Positions 12,469 to 27,600 of a stretch of DNA of 64,000 nucleotides are shown piece by piece. Location of the stretch: positions 32,575,432-32,639,431 of the forward strand of contig OZ022244.1 in assembly GCA_963978895.1 (NCBI GenBank), written 5' to 3'. Each line of letters starts with the position of its first letter. Positions within the stretch are counted from its first letter, which is position 1. The DNA is from Erpobdella octoculata (Eukaryota > Annelida > Clitellata > Hirudinida > Erpobdellidae). The notes below the pieces were generated by a model. It was not told the origin of the DNA, made no database searches, and saw only the letters and a list, made by a program, of their open reading frames with translations. The translations under genes and the position numbers were made by a program.

Positions 12469-15400
12469 ATTTACGATTTACTAAACACAAATAAAAAAAA
12501 AGTATGACAAGTGAAATATTGACTGCTATGAATTTGTAAACCGATAAGTTCGAAAACATAAATAAAAAAATTATAAAAGATTTATCTAGCCATTTATTTT
12601 TATCAACCACAAATGAAATATCATGTTTTTATAGAACTTTTTAGCCGCTAAAACTTGATTATACCATTGTATATGGATTATACTTTAAAAAAATTTGTAA
12701 CAAAAAATGTAAAGAACAAAAGCACCACTTAGTTTTTACAAACTTTTATTTAAGTTATCTCTGTTTTGTGTGTGTGTGTGTGTGGCTTTCTCTGTACGCA
12801 AATCTTACAAGTAAAATTTAACCAGCTTTTTGACTAGCTAGAAAGCTGAAACTTTCAGCATATTTTTATATTGGATGACAATACATGATTCAATTGAAAA
12901 AAAAACGTAATTTGAACATCTTTCGTATACATACACACATACACAGACACACATCGAGTGTATTTGAAATCAAAGTTTGTGTTAAAAAACTCGTTTTTTC
13001 CTTTACTTGTTTACACATTTGTTGCAACGACATTAAATTGTTTTTGAACGGATGGCACTTCATTTACTTCATGTAAATAAGTTTTTTTTGAAATTTAAAA
13101 ATTCCAGATTCCAGCATCATTGATATATATCAATGTCCAGCATATTCTAATTAAAAATGTGTCACATTACCTATAGTGATAAAGGATATATATATACCAG
13201 ATATTCAAATCATTGGTTTTCTAGTAGCGGATCTCAACCGGATGCGGTTCGATACCGGTACCTATCGGTTTTTTGGAGGAAAAAATATGGAAGACATAAA
13301 AAAATTGTAGGAAGTTGATTTATTATCTATTCTGGAATGCCATCCACGTTTTTTGTTATAGAATTTTATTGTTAGCTTAGCTCTTAGCATGTATGTTAAC
13401 AAATTGTATGTACCCCTGCTTTTTTAGTGCATAAGAAAAACGTGGTTAATTTTTTTTAATATTATTTGCAACTAATCTAACTTAAGATGTGATAAAGCAG
13501 AAATCAGAAGTTGAGTTGTTATTGTTCATCTTGAAATCTATTATAATTATAATGAATTTAGACCAAATTTACAGTAAAACATTCATTCATTTAGTAATTA
13601 TTCACTCAAAGATCGCGTAGGAAGTTTGTGTCTAGGTAGCTGGAACAAATAAACATTGAACGCACGGGTTGACGGGGTTCCATGTTCCAGTGTAGGTATA
13701 CTTTGTGATTTTTGTCTCAACTGACCAGAGGTGTGGATTCAGCAAAATGTTGAGGGGGGCGAAGATTTTTCGACTCAAACCCAGAAAATCTTCAAACAAA
13801 AATGACCATCCCAATATACATTTGTATGTTGCATGTTCATGTAAATCATCATAATAGTTAAAAACAGTTTAAAATTGTTAACTTTTATTTAATATTGAAT
13901 GCAGACAAAAAGCGTTTAAATTATGAATGTAACAAAGGGTATCGACCTATCGACGTTCTTTCATTTTTAGAAAATTGTCCACTGAATCATCAAAATAAAA
14001 TAGACTAAAGGTACTAAAAGATTGAAAAATAATAGCAAAGTAACTGGATATTAATCAACAAGTATGATAAATATTGCTTTCATCAACTAATCTAAATACT
14101 CAATCGTGTGTGAGCTAATAAAAATAATTTAAAATGAATTAGAAAAATCTTGGTGAGAGAGCTCAAGCAACCGGGTAGGATAAGAATATACTAATTGTTC
14201 CTCAAGCTAGGACAGATACACGAGTCTAAATTTCATACGAGTTCGATTGGATGGACCGAAAGAAAGCAATCAATCAATCAATCGATTAAATTTCTATAGC
14301 GCCATTTCCTTGGCGTTCAATAGCGCTCGGACACGAACTTATTAAACAGATAAGTTGTAAGCCCCGACGGAAAACTGAGAGAAGTAGATTTAGTAATTGA
14401 AGTATGTAGAGAGTTTCAGAGAAAGGGACCGGAGTAGGAAAAAAAGTGTTAAGCAAAAGAATGCTTAACAGAAAAGAAGAGTGGAGAAGAGCAATTTTTT
14501 ATTTTAAACATTAGTAAGCAAATTTTAAAAATCATCATATATCTAAGTGGAATCCAGAGAAGAAAAAAAGAGATGGAAAGATATGAGAAAAGTAAGAGGT
14601 GCGAGAAACTAAGCACTAAAAGATTGAAAAATATTAGCAGTAGATTATAAGTAATATAATTCAAAAAGTATGATAAATACTGTTTTTATCAACTAATCTA
14701 AATACTCGATCATGGATTAGCTAGAAAATATATTTTTTCTATTTGGTGGAAAAATCTTGAGGGGGGCCATGGCCCCCCTCAGCCCTCCCCAATCCACGCC
14801 TCTGCAACTGACACTGACACTAGTGTACAGTCTACAGTGTGCAAGTGTGCACATATCTGCACATGACTCAGCTAAATAAAGTGGTGCGCTACAATGTGCT
14901 GGTATAAATTTGTAGACAATCATGCATAACTTGTATATTCCACAGTTGTTATGCATATATTTCGAATAATATTGAAATTGTTCAATTGTTTTAAATAATA
15001 CAAACAAATTGGGATGCTCGTGTTTGTATATCTTCAAAACAAACGTTATCAAATATATTTTAAATCCAGAAACTCTTTTGAGAATACAACTGACTCAAAA
15101 AACCAACAAAAATATACCTACAAGTAGATATTACTGTTCTAGATTAGTCAGAATTAGTTAGCATACTTAAACAGTTACCTACAATTAATACACACGTTAC
15201 GTGTGGTTTGGGCTGGTCTGGGGCGTGCTAAGAACATATAGGTGTTTGACACTCCTGATTTTAGCATAAGATATTATCCCACCAGATCGAATGTCGATGG
15301 AATAATACGAAAAAGAATGAAACCAGAAGTATTCAACTAAAATATTTCGGTATGAGGATATATATTTTGCCAAGCTTACAAAATTCTTCATATACAATAC

Positions 15401-15894
15401 ACTAACGAAGAGTTTTGTTCGTGGTGGCTTTCAAAGAGAAAACGTCACAGGTTTTAAAATGGCACGGTTCAATGATCCCACAAGAACAGCTAACTATAAA
15501 GTTGTGAATGTATACGCGATAGTCGCGCGGCCCATTATAATCAGTTTGTTCAACAAAATTACAGATTAAGGTTGTTTTTGTTTTTGTGAAAGTTTGAATT
15601 TCGTTTAAAATAAAGGTTTTGGCTTTTTTAACACTCACTTTAATACTTTTTTCTTATTCTGTAACGCAAAACCGGGACATTACTTGGGATTGTTTTAATT
15701 AATTTTCTCAATAGGATAACCTACCTATGTGAGTTTGATTTAAACTTTAAACTCATACTCCTGGTTCAATTTGTTTTTACAAAGTAATTAAAACTTAGTC
15801 ATACAATTTATGTAAATGATATACTATTCTCCAGAACGTTATAAGCTAACTATCCTAAGGATCTGTACCTAATCTGTAAACACTGGATGAATAA
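12469..15894. other. Spacer between divergent RANBP3 and MYO7A; MITE inside
   Basis: No supported gene. It contains a (TG)n run (about 12767-12784), the MITE at 13726-14804 and unremarkable AT-rich DNA. The MYO7A promoter and 5' UTR should lie in the last part, but no TATA or initiator could be picked with confidence. Confidence 0.5.
13726..14804. mobile_element. hAT-type MITE, 1079 bp, with perfect 8-bp TSD
   Basis: The left end CAGAGGTGTGGATT (13726) is matched by the right end AATCCACGCCTCTG (ending 14804), one mismatch in 14. Both are flanked by caactgac (13718-13725 and 14805-14812). Inside, a roughly 100-bp segment is duplicated in direct orientation (about 14013-14112 and 14614-14723, sharing 'actaaaagattgaaaaat' and 'tatgataaat'). 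G/C-rich sub-terminal palindromes (GGGGGGCCATGGCCCCCC) sit near the right end. No transposase. Confidence 0.85.
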
Positions 15895-18562
15895 ATGGTT
15901 TTAATACACAAGGTATGATACCAGACGTTATTTTTTAGTATTAAGTTTTGTAATATTCGCAGACAAAAGCAGAAAAACGAGTAATCAATAAATTTTTACT
16001 AAATTAGGATGACTGGGTGTGGCTTGAGCCGGAATCGAGGGGGGAATTTGACGTAGCTGTCGGAGGAAAAGTTAAGAAATGTGAAGGTGACAGTTACCTT
16101 GTCGTTGATGACGACAACAATGTTAGTTTGAAAATTAATTTTAAATTACATTTCATTTTAATTAAAAATAGTATATAATAATATTGTTTATGAAGTACGA
16201 TTTAATTTTATAACGTATTAATTTAGAGCGGGTTTTTAGTTTGAATTCACTTTTTGTCGGCTGCTAGTGTTGTTTATTTCTTGGTGGTGAATTCTAACTT
16301 ATAGTGGGTATACTTTATATTAATTATTATATTCTTATGAAATAAAACGAAAGGAAGCATGGGTGAAACCGCCGACAAAGTTGCATGTCATGCATCCTTC
16401 CTCCGTGAAAGGAGTCGAAGATATGATACAACTGGGAGATTTGAACGAAGCAGGAATACTGAGAAATTTGCTAGTTCGTTTCAACAAAGGAGACATTTAT
16501 GTGAGTTTTTTACGTTAAAAAAAATAAAAGGGCACTTGAATTTAGAATTTTATTTCTTAAAAAGACTTACACTGGCTCGATTCTGGTCGCTCTCAATCCC
16601 TACACGGTCTTGCCAATATATGGATCGGAAGAAATTCAAAAATATAAAGACAAAAAAATTGGTGAATTACCTCCTCATATCTTTGCCATTGGAGACAATT
16701 CTTATCACAACATGAAGAGATATCAAGATAATCAGTGCATCATTATCAGGTAATATTTGTTTCTATCAATCAAACAAACTTGTAAAGCGCTTTTCATTGA
16801 TTTAAAAGCACACCATCTATCAATCTAATGTATATATACTATATATTATATAGTGTCTTTTATAAGGCTTTACATTTAGCCACATAAAAATGTAGAATAC
16901 CAGCTTGTTTTGCACTACACTGAAATTAAAGCCTTATGAAAATTATTATCAAAAATATTTTCAATTTATTTATTTTGTAATTTAAATGTTTCTAATTGTC
17001 ACAGTGGTGAGTCGGGCGCTGGTAAAACGGAGAGCACCAAGTTGATACTTCAGTTTCTTGCAGCCGTCAGCGGACAGCATTCGTGGATCGAGCAGCAGAT
17101 CCTGGAAGCGAATCCCGTCATGGAAGGTTTTAATTCTAATTTTATTTATAAAAAATTTTTTTCCTGAAAATTAAAATAAGTTTTTTTGTAACAATTTCAA
17201 ATTTTTTTAGATTAATTTATTTTATTTATTTGTTTGTAATAAATTCCAAATTAATTATAAGTTGAGTTCGAGAGATTTCGGTGCCAGGATAGCTGAGTCG
17301 GGCGAGAGTGTTCGACTTGAATATGAATGAATGGTTCACGGTTCAACTCTCACTGCTTAGTCCCGACGTTATCGGGACATCAGAGTGTAAAATCGTTTCT
17401 CTGTGGAGCATGTAAAAGACCAGCTCTGTAGGAGGCATATTATAAATATATACGGATTTATTATTTTTCGGTTTTCCGGTCTGTTTTTCCGTCATTGCAC
17501 GGGTTGGACGGCTCTTTCCAATTTGGCGCCAATCTAAATGCTTCATTGAAAGTTTTTGGAGCTAATTTTATGTCGGATAACCTTCCTGTCGCAACCTCCC
17601 TTTAGTAGTTTTTTTTACGACACGTCGCATAGATATGACATTCAGAATAAAACATTAAAAAAAATTTCTTTATTGTTTCCTATGAAAACGTAACTCTTTT
17701 TCCCCGTTGCCCTTTCCAGCTTTCGGAAACGCGAAGACCGTCAGAAACGACAACTCGAGCCGATTCGGCAAGTACATCGACATCTACTTCGATGGCAACG
17801 GATCCATAGAAGGCGCTAAAATAGAACAATACCTGTTGGAAAAATCAAGGATTGTCAGCCAGGCATGTTTTACTCTACATATATATCAATAAAGAATATA
17901 AATAAATAATTAAATAAATACATAATTAAATAAATAAATAAAATAAATAAATAAATATATGTAAATAAATAAATATATATATATATATATTATTGGTTGT
18001 TTTTTGGTGTGAACATTTTCAAGACTTTCGAGTTTCTAGGTTAATAGAAACTATTTGGAGAAAAGTGGAGTTTGTATAATGGGTTTAAAATATCTCATTA
18101 TATTTATATTATTAATATAATAATAATATATTATATTTTTATTATTTCTCTAATAATATTATATTCATATTATATTTATATTATTTCTATAATATTATTA
18201 TATTATATTTTTATGCTTTTTATTATTATATTATATATTTATATTATTTCTAATTGAATTATTACAGAACAGGGACGAAAGAAACTACCACATTTTCTAC
18301 TGCATGTTGGCTGGACTTTCGCCCGAAGAGAAGAAGGCACTCGCTGTCACAGAGGCAGAAGATTTCCATTATTTAACTCAGGTGGATTGAAAATGATGTA
18401 GCTTGAACACGAATATCGATCATAATTGTGTTTTATATTAAGAATTATTTTCATATTTTAAAAAGATAAATAAATAAATGCGTAAAACAGTTTGCAAGTA
18501 CCCTCCCTCTCTCGCCTTGAGCAAGACTTGTCTTGATAAGGCATATGCTAAATCTCAATAAA

Positions 18563-18611
<49 letters not shown>

Positions 18612-21600
18612 CGTATTAATTTCATGCATGGCACTACGTGGTCCTATTTTTTTATGCGCGTTAACATTTCAGGGCGGCTGCGTGACGTGCGACGGAAGGA
18701 ACGACGCTCAGGAATTCGCCGACGTCAGATCCGCCATGAAGGTATTGACGTACACGGATGATGAGATTTACATCCTGCTCAGGATTCTCTCCGCTCTTCT
18801 TCATCTCGGAAATGTCACTTATAACAGTTTAGCGATTTTTTTATTGTTACACAATCATGCTACTTATTTACATATATACATACACACGCACGTATATACA
18901 CATACATACATACATACATACATACATACATACATACATACATACATACATACATACATACATACATACATACATACATACATACATACATACATACATA
19001 CATACATACACATAAATATATACATACATATATACAACATTTATGGATTGAATGCATTGATATGTTATTGAGTTACCGTAATTTGGCTGACATTACGTCT
19101 AATTATTCCAGGTGCCCAGGTGAAGAACATGGATGCAGCCGAGATTATCGGAGAGAGCAGCATCGATCAGACTGCTAGACTTTTAGAGGTTAGATTCATG
19201 CATGCAAAAATACTTTTTGAGAGTGAAGCAGTTTTGAACTGCCAGTCATTCATTTCACAAATATTGACCAACATCTGACCGCTGTGCCACACAGCATGAC
19301 TTCTCGAGCAAGGTGTGTACGGCAGGTAAAACTGATTAGTCCCGTACGCCGTAGGCACAAGATGTTCCCAGTCCATGCCTCTGATTCTTGCCTCAACCTA
19401 TTTGACTATGCATGTTAATTTTGTAATATAAAAAAAAATCTAAAGAATTCATGTTGACGTATTTTAATTTCAAATCCAGCTGCAATCGGCCGAACTGAAC
19501 ATGGCGCTGCTCAACAAGACGATAAGCACTCGTGGCGAAAACCTGAGAACGTCGTTGAGCGTGGCAAACTGCATGGACGTGAGGGACGCCTTCGTCAAGG
19601 GAATCTACGGCAGGATGTTCGTCTGGATAATCGACAAGATCAACGAGGCGATATTCAAGATGACCAAGGACATGAGGTACAAGAAGAATTCAATCGGAGT
19701 GCTCGATATTTTTGGATTCGAAAACTTCGATAAGAACAGGTTTGTAGTCGATTTCTTCTTTTCTTTTATATAATTTTAGTTTTTCTTTATCAGAAGCTTT
19801 ATATTTATTTTATTTATATTTATTTACATATATACATATTTATATTAAATTATTTATATTTAATTAATTATTTTATTTATTTATGTTTATTTGTTTTTTA
19901 TTTCTTTTCTTACTTATTCATTTAGTTGATTATTTATTTTTTGTTTTATTTATTTTAAATGTGTATTTAAAAATTTTTTTGTATATGAATTAAATATTTT
20001 TTTATTATTATAATAACAATTCAGTTTCGAGCAGCTGTGCATCAACTACGCCAACGAAAATCTTCAGCAGTTTTTCGTTCAGCACATCTTCAAACTCGAA
20101 CAGGTACGCCTACCTGTTTCATTTTTATTCAATTAATCAATCAATATTTGCCAGACATTGAATGAATTAACTAGACAATCAATTAAACAAGACATTAAAT
20201 CAATTAAGCAAGATTTTCAATCAATTAAGCCAGACATTCAATCATTTGAGTAAGACATTCAATTGATTAAGCAAGACATTCAATTGATTAAACAAGACAT
20301 TCAATCAATTAAGCAATGTATTCAATCAATTAACTGACATTCAATCAATTAAATGACATTCAATCAATTAAATGACATTCAATCAATTAAACGACATTCA
20401 ATCAATTAAACGACATTCAATCAATAAAGCAATGCATTCAATCAATTAAACGACATTCAATCGATCAAATACTGTTTTTTTTAAACAATCGCAGGAAGAA
20501 TACGACAACGAAGGAATCAACTGGAGTCGCATCGAGTTCGTCGACAACCAGGACGTCCTGGATTTGATCGCCGTTCGTCCGCTGAACATTTTCGCGCTGG
20601 TGGACGAGGAAAGCAAATTCCCGCAGGGTTCCGACACCAGCATGCTGTCCAAGCTGAATCAGAATCACTCCAAGAACACTTACTACTGTCAGGCCAAGTC
20701 GGACAACGTCAAGAGTTTCGCCATCGTTCACTTTGCCGGGACGGTGGCCTACGACGCCGTGGGTGAGCAGATTTCTTGTTTTTTGATTGTACAATCTGTT
20801 ATGGCACTGCTATAAAGAGGCGCTATACAAATATTCTGTACATTACCTTACAAGCATAAGCAACTGAATCGGTAGTGTCGTAGTGAGTTACCTTTTTTTT
20901 CTTTTCTCGTGATATTGTCAACTTTACCTCTCGATGGGTTTGTCCGACCATGAATCTATTCCAGTCTGCCCCGTCAAGTTGCTTTTAGCCGTATATTTGC
21001 GCACGGTGGATGCGATTGTGACATTTAATCTCGATTTTTTGACGGAAGGTTTCCTGGAGAAGAACAGAGATACGTTCAGTGTCGATCTCTTGCAAGTCAT
21101 TCAACACTCGTCCATGAAGTTTCTGACGAATCTTTTCAAGGATGATTTTGCGATGGTTAGTTGCTCCGTGTTTTTCGATCTGCGATGGTTAGTTGTTTCG
21201 TGTTTTTCAATCTGCAATTTTTAGTTGTTTCGTGCTTTTTGATCTGTGATGGTTAGTAGTTTCTTGCTTTTTGGTTTGCGATGTTTTAAATGTATTTAGT
21301 AGTAGATTTGTTTGTGCTGTGATCTTACTGTGCCATGTTTTTATTAAATTTATACATTTATTTCTTGTTTATATTTGTGATGAACATCTAGTCTGGGATA
21401 TTTTAAATGTCGTTTCTTTTGATGATATCTGCAGTCATTAGGAAAACTTTAAAGTTTTTTTAATTTTTTCATATTTTTATGATTAACTTTTGCTCATTCA
21501 GGTGTCTTACAATCTTTTAATTTAAATTTTTATAATCTTATTTTGTTTTAATTTGATTTTTTAATTATTTAGTTAAATAATTCAAATTTTAACCTTCGAC

Positions 21601-24600
21601 AATATCATGAAACAAGATGGCGGACAGTCGAAAGAGGGCGCAAACACTCGGGTCCCAGTTCAAGAAATCGTTGGAGCTTCTCATGAAAACTCTCGGGAGT
21701 TGTCAGCCGTTTTTCATCCGATGCATCAAGCCGAACGAGTTAAAAAAACCCATTGTATGACGAAACATTTGTTTTTTTTTTTAAATTATATTAATATAAA
21801 TAATAATATAAATATAAATTGTTAATAATATAAATAATAATGATATAAATATAAATTGTTAATAATATAAATAATAATATAAATATAAATTGCTACTAAT
21901 ATAAATAATAATATAAATATAAATTGTTATTAATATAAATAATAATATAAATTTTTTTTAATATAGATAATAATATAAATTTAATTTTTAATAATATAAA
22001 TAATGTAAATATAAATTATTAATAATATAAATAATATGTTAATATAAATAACTAAATAAAAATATAGCATGTATATGTTATAATTTTTAAATATGCTAAT
22101 GTAAATATATTGGATACTTTTGAAATATGGTCATTTTATAAATATATATATATATATATTGCATAATACAAGTATTAATTTTTAATATACACGTTTTCCC
22201 TGATAGATTTGTTGAACTTGATGATTCATTAAATATTTTGAATTTATTGAATTCAATTTTATAAAATCAATTAAAATAACAATAATAACAACAAGGTTTA
22301 TTTTCAAATCATTCAGATGTTCGACAGATCGCTGTGCGTCAGACAGCTGAGATATTCCGGAATGATGGAGACGATAACGATACGTAGGAAGGGATATCCG
22401 ATCCGACACACCTTTGCGGAGTTCGTCGATCGCTACCGGATCCTGGTTACGGGAGTGGCTTCTTCCACGGCGACGGAGGACTGCAAAGCGGCATCGTACA
22501 AGATCGGCACAGAAGTTCTCGGAGAATCAGATTTTCAACTCGGGAAGACGAAAGTTTTCTTGAAGGTCGCGCTTTATGGATTTTTTAAATTTTTCGGACG
22601 AGTGGTTTTATCGACGTTTTTTTTATTTTTTTATTATTTATAATAAATAACTTTAAATAGTTTTTTTATTGTAATTTAAACGTAATTTATTTAAACTTGT
22701 CGATCATTTTTAATTTAGTTTTAATTTAATTTCATTTCAATTTAGTTTTAATTTAATTTAATTTCAATTTAGTTTTAATTTAATTTAATTTCAATTTAGT
22801 TTTAATTTGATTTCAATTTAGTTTTAATTTGATTTCAATTTAGTTTTAATTTAATTTAATTTTAATTGTGTTTTTAATCGTTTATTTACTTTACTGTATT
22901 CATTCAATCATTCATTGATGCATTCGATCGGTCGGTTGATCCATTCAGGACGCTCAAGACGCTTTCCTGGAGCAGGAGAGAGAACGTATACTGACCTTGA
23001 AACTGGTGACCATTCAAAAGGTCATCAAGGGATGGCAGTATCGAATGAAGTTCAAGAAGACCAAATCGTGCTGCGTCGTTGTACAGAAGTTCGTTAGGTG
23101 CTATCAGACCAGGAAGAAATACGAACAGGTTAGAGAGAGAGAGTGGTTTTATTCATCATCGTCATTATCATAATAACCGACGGTTTATTTATTTATTTAT
23201 TTATTTTTGTTTTAACTTTATTTTTCCACGCCTAAATAGGGTTGGACGTTTTTGAAAATTTATTTTAGTTTTTTTCTTTTTTTTGTTTTGTTTCAGACTA
23301 GCTAGAAATTCTTTTTAGCTCTCTTGCTTTTGCTCTTTCTAACTACATTTCTACAATCTTTTTTTAGAGTTTTAGTTCACTGCCACGTGTTATTCGTAGA
23401 ATTTAATTTCTTTATATTTATTGAGTTTCTTTTTTGAATTAAGAATTTAATGCCGTTTATATTCATACGAAACAAAAAATGTACGATCTTCTTCTTTTCC
23501 TTCTCGTTGCAGATGAAACTGGGATACGCTAGACTTCAAGCCCTGACGAGGTCGAGGGGCCTCTCGTATCAATTCGGGCTGATCAGGAAGAAGATGATCA
23601 TATTCCAGGTTTGTTTATCATTTACTTTATTCTCGTATTTTATATTATTAAAAATAATTTCTATTCAATAATAACTTGATTTGATTAAATCATATATTTG
23701 AAAAAGGAATTAATTAATTTTTATTTTTATTTGATTTAATCGTCTTATTGAAAAAGGAATTAATTAATTTTTATTTTAATTGGATTTAATTGTCTAATTG
23801 AAAAAAAGAATTAATTAATTATTATTTTAATTTGATTTAATCGTCTTATTGAAAAAGGAATTAATTAATTATTATTTTAATTTGATTTAATCCTATACTT
23901 GAAAAAAAATTATTATTTTAATTTAATTTGAAAAAGGAATTAATTCTCATTTTTGTAAACAAAAAAAATTAATTTTTAAATCAGAGGTTCTGCAGTTCGT
24001 TCTTGCACAGCCGTTTGTACGAAAAGAAGATGAAAGGAGTTGCCATTCTTCAAGCAGCCACTCGTGGAATGATCGCCAGGATGCAGTATTACAGAACCCG
24101 GATGGCCGTATGTTTTTCGTATTTATACCTTTGTATTTCAATGTGTATAGCATGTATTTTTTTTTATATATTTATAGTTTTATATTTCAATGTGTATAAT
24201 ATGTTTTTTTTTTTATATTTATAGTTGTGTATTTCGATGTGTATAACATGTATTTTTTAGTATAATCATAGTTTGTAATTTTATGTGTATAACATATTTT
24301 GTACGTTTTAAAAATATATTTTTAGTTGGGATTTAAAAATGGTACTATAATATTTGATGGCTGCGATTTTATTCATCATAAAGTCTTTTTTTCGAAACTT
24401 CTTTGAATTTAAAAATTTTTTTTGTTAATTAAAAATTCACATTTCTCTTTCTCTCTCTTTTTCTCTCTCTTTCTCTCTCTCTTTCTCTCTCTTTCTCTCT
24501 CTTTCTCTCTCTTTTTCTCTCTTTTTCTCAATCTCGAACTGAAACTTTTTTTTTCAGTTCAGCAAGAGAAAGGAGGCTGACAGGATGAGAGCGATCGAAG

Positions 24601-27600
24601 AGAAGAACCTCGAAAAATCACTCGGAAAAGCCAAAGCTAAAGAAGAAGCCGAAAGATTGCACAGAGTAATGATTAGCTTAAATGATCAATCGATTGAATA
24701 ATGTATTCAATTAGTAATTATTTTTATTGATTGATTAGCTGAGATTGATTGATTAGCTAATATTGATTGCCTGATTAGAGCTGATATTGATTGATTAGCT
24801 GATATTGATTGATTGATTAGCTGATATTGATTGATTAGCTGATACTGATTAATTAGCTAAGATCGATTGATTAGCTGTGATTAATTAGTTAGCTGATACT
24901 GATTGATTAGCTGATATTGATTGATTAGCTGATATTGATTGATTAGCTATTATTGATTGATTAGCTGATATTGATTGATTAGCTGATATTAATTTATTAA
25001 CCTGATATTAATTGATTAGCTGATATTGATTGATTGATTGATTAAATTATACCGACCGGTTTTGATCTCCAGGAGAGACTGGCTCACATAGACGACGAAA
25101 TCGCCACGGAAGAAGCGAGAAGGAAATCTGACATTCTGAGCAAGAAGAACTGGATCGACGGGGCTGCCCGGAGACGGAACGAACCGATCGACGAAAACGA
25201 AGTCATCGACGAAATGTTCGACATCGCAGAAGGAGTCGGACAGAGGAGCGGCGGAACGAGCTTTCAGGTGATGTGTGTGTGTCGTGGCGGGTTGGATTGT
25301 TGTATTTGTACGCAGTGTTGTACCTCGTTTGTGGTATACGATTGGCGGCATCTTAATGTTTAGGGTGATCCTCGAGTGGGATAACTTTCCATTTGGATTC
25401 TTCTCTTTTGGACTTATCTTACTCTTATTTGATATAACTCAAATGTCGAACCTTTTTTTTTAACGTCCAAATAAAAATTTATTGATTGATAAACAATACG
25501 TAAGACGCATGAGACGAAAAAATTATATAAAAGAGATAGGGAATGCGTGCATAATTTTTAGATTGTATGAACGCAAAATTCGCATAAATCGAGGGTCGTG
25601 TATAAACGAGATGCTACTGTATAATAATTAATTATTTGTTGAAGTATTTATTAAAACATATTTAATTATTATATTCAGAAAAAGTCTATAATTTGTTACT
25701 TTCAATTTCTGCGCTTAATAAACAAGTTATATAATTTATAGTCAAAATTTTTTTTACATTAATTAAATACGTAGCAACATATATTAGGACTTCTGGTTGA
25801 AACGGGCTTCACTTAGTTACTAGAGTCTTTCAAGCAAGACTCTAGTCGAGATTAAACATGTTGCTGAATGATGGTTGTATTGTATTACATTGCATTGCAT
25901 TGCATTGTATTGCATTGTATTACATTGCATTGCATTGCATTGTATTGCATTGTATTGCATTGTATTGCATTGTATTGTATTGCATTGTATTGCATTGTAT
26001 TGTATTGCATTGTATTGTATTGTATTTTATCGCATTGTATTGCATTGTATTGTATTGTATTGTATTGTATTGTATTGTATTGTATTGTATAAAACATGTT
26101 TATTGAAATTGCAGGGTATCGGAGACCTGGGAGACTCCTACAATGCCAGCACCCTTGACCTCACCAATGCCCACCTGCCTCTCCCTGACGATGACGACGA
26201 CGACGACATCATGGAGTACAAGTTCCCCAAGTTTGCCGCCACCTACTTCCAGAACAACGCCACGGCGACTCACGTCAACCGCGCCCTCAAGCATCCGCTG
26301 CTGCTGCTGAAAGACGAAGGGGATCAAATCGTGAGTGGATGTTTTTAATTGAAGAAAACTTTGCATTAAAAATACCGGGGGGGTGAGGGTCAAAAAGGGG
26401 GGGTGTTTGCAACCTTCTGAATTATAGAAAAATGAGTCCAACGATTTTATTGCCACCTCGGTATTTCGTACCTACTGCTATTTCATTCTTGAAACATCCG
26501 ATCTAGGAGAAGAAAACTTAAAACTATATTTTACATATTAATGTGACATAAAAAAAATTTTTTTGTTCATGCTGCAAGAGATGTAATGTAAACTAGATGG
26601 AATCATTTACTTTATTGACTCACGTTACCCTTTTTTTTAATTTGTTTTTCCTTGGCACGGTCATCAGGCTGCTATGACCGTCTGGATCACCATATTGAGG
26701 TTCATGGGGGACCTCCCGGAATTGAAGTACAGCCCGAATGCCCACGAAGCCAAGGTTTTACGTTGTTTTGTAAAGTTTTTTTTTTTTTTATCTTGAGTTG
26801 TTGGTTTCTTTGACCCATTAGTAGAAAATTTTTCTCACTGTCGTTAACATTCAACTATTAAATTTCCTTATATAATCACATTAACATAATTTATTACAAA
26901 ATCACATTAACATAATTTATTGCATAATCACATTAACATAATTTTACCAGTTAAATCAATTATTTCTCGTTATCGTTTATTTATTTATTATTAATATCTC
27001 TTTAAGTTTTTTTTTACTGTTATTGTGTTTTAATTAAGTTTATTATTAAAGATTCAGTTAGTTTTCTTAATTCATTAATTAAATATTAAATCACATTCGC
27101 TAATAAAACGTATCCGTCGTGGTCGCGTGTAGGACAACACGCCGGTGATGTCGAAAATTTACACGACGCTCGGCCGGAAGTTCAACCAGAAAGATCTCGA
27201 AGAAGCTCAGAGGATGGGCTCCGACATTGTACGTATGCCGTTTGATAGAATTGCGAGGTTGAAATTTTGAACAGAGTACGATATCGTTGTCAATTTCACT
27301 GCATGATGACATCAGTGTTTACTAGGCTTACTGTGCTGCTTGCTGTTCAGTGCTGCTGCTTGATATGCACTGATGCTGCCGGCTTTGAGTGCTATGCACT
27401 ACTGCTGCTTGCAATGCTTTATTGCTGATTACTGGGCCTTCTGCTTGGTATTCAATATGGCTTGGCTGCTAGTAGTGCTTTACTCCTGCTTGCTATGCAA
27501 TACGGCTACTTGCAATGCTTTATTGCTGCTTGCTATGCAATACGGATGCTTGCAATGCTTAACTGCTGCTTGCTGGGCCTAATAATTGCTATGCAATACA

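Noticed and set aside
16359..16715. Open frame starting MGETADKV as the MYO7A start
   Set aside because: It is a shifted reading of exon 3. The true frame reads [24 protein letters not shown] and connects to the upstream exons.
25858..26348. Long open frames in CIVLY-type repeats
   Set aside because: They come from the (TGTAT/TGCAT)n pentamer array; only the last part, from 26115, is real MYO7A exon 21.
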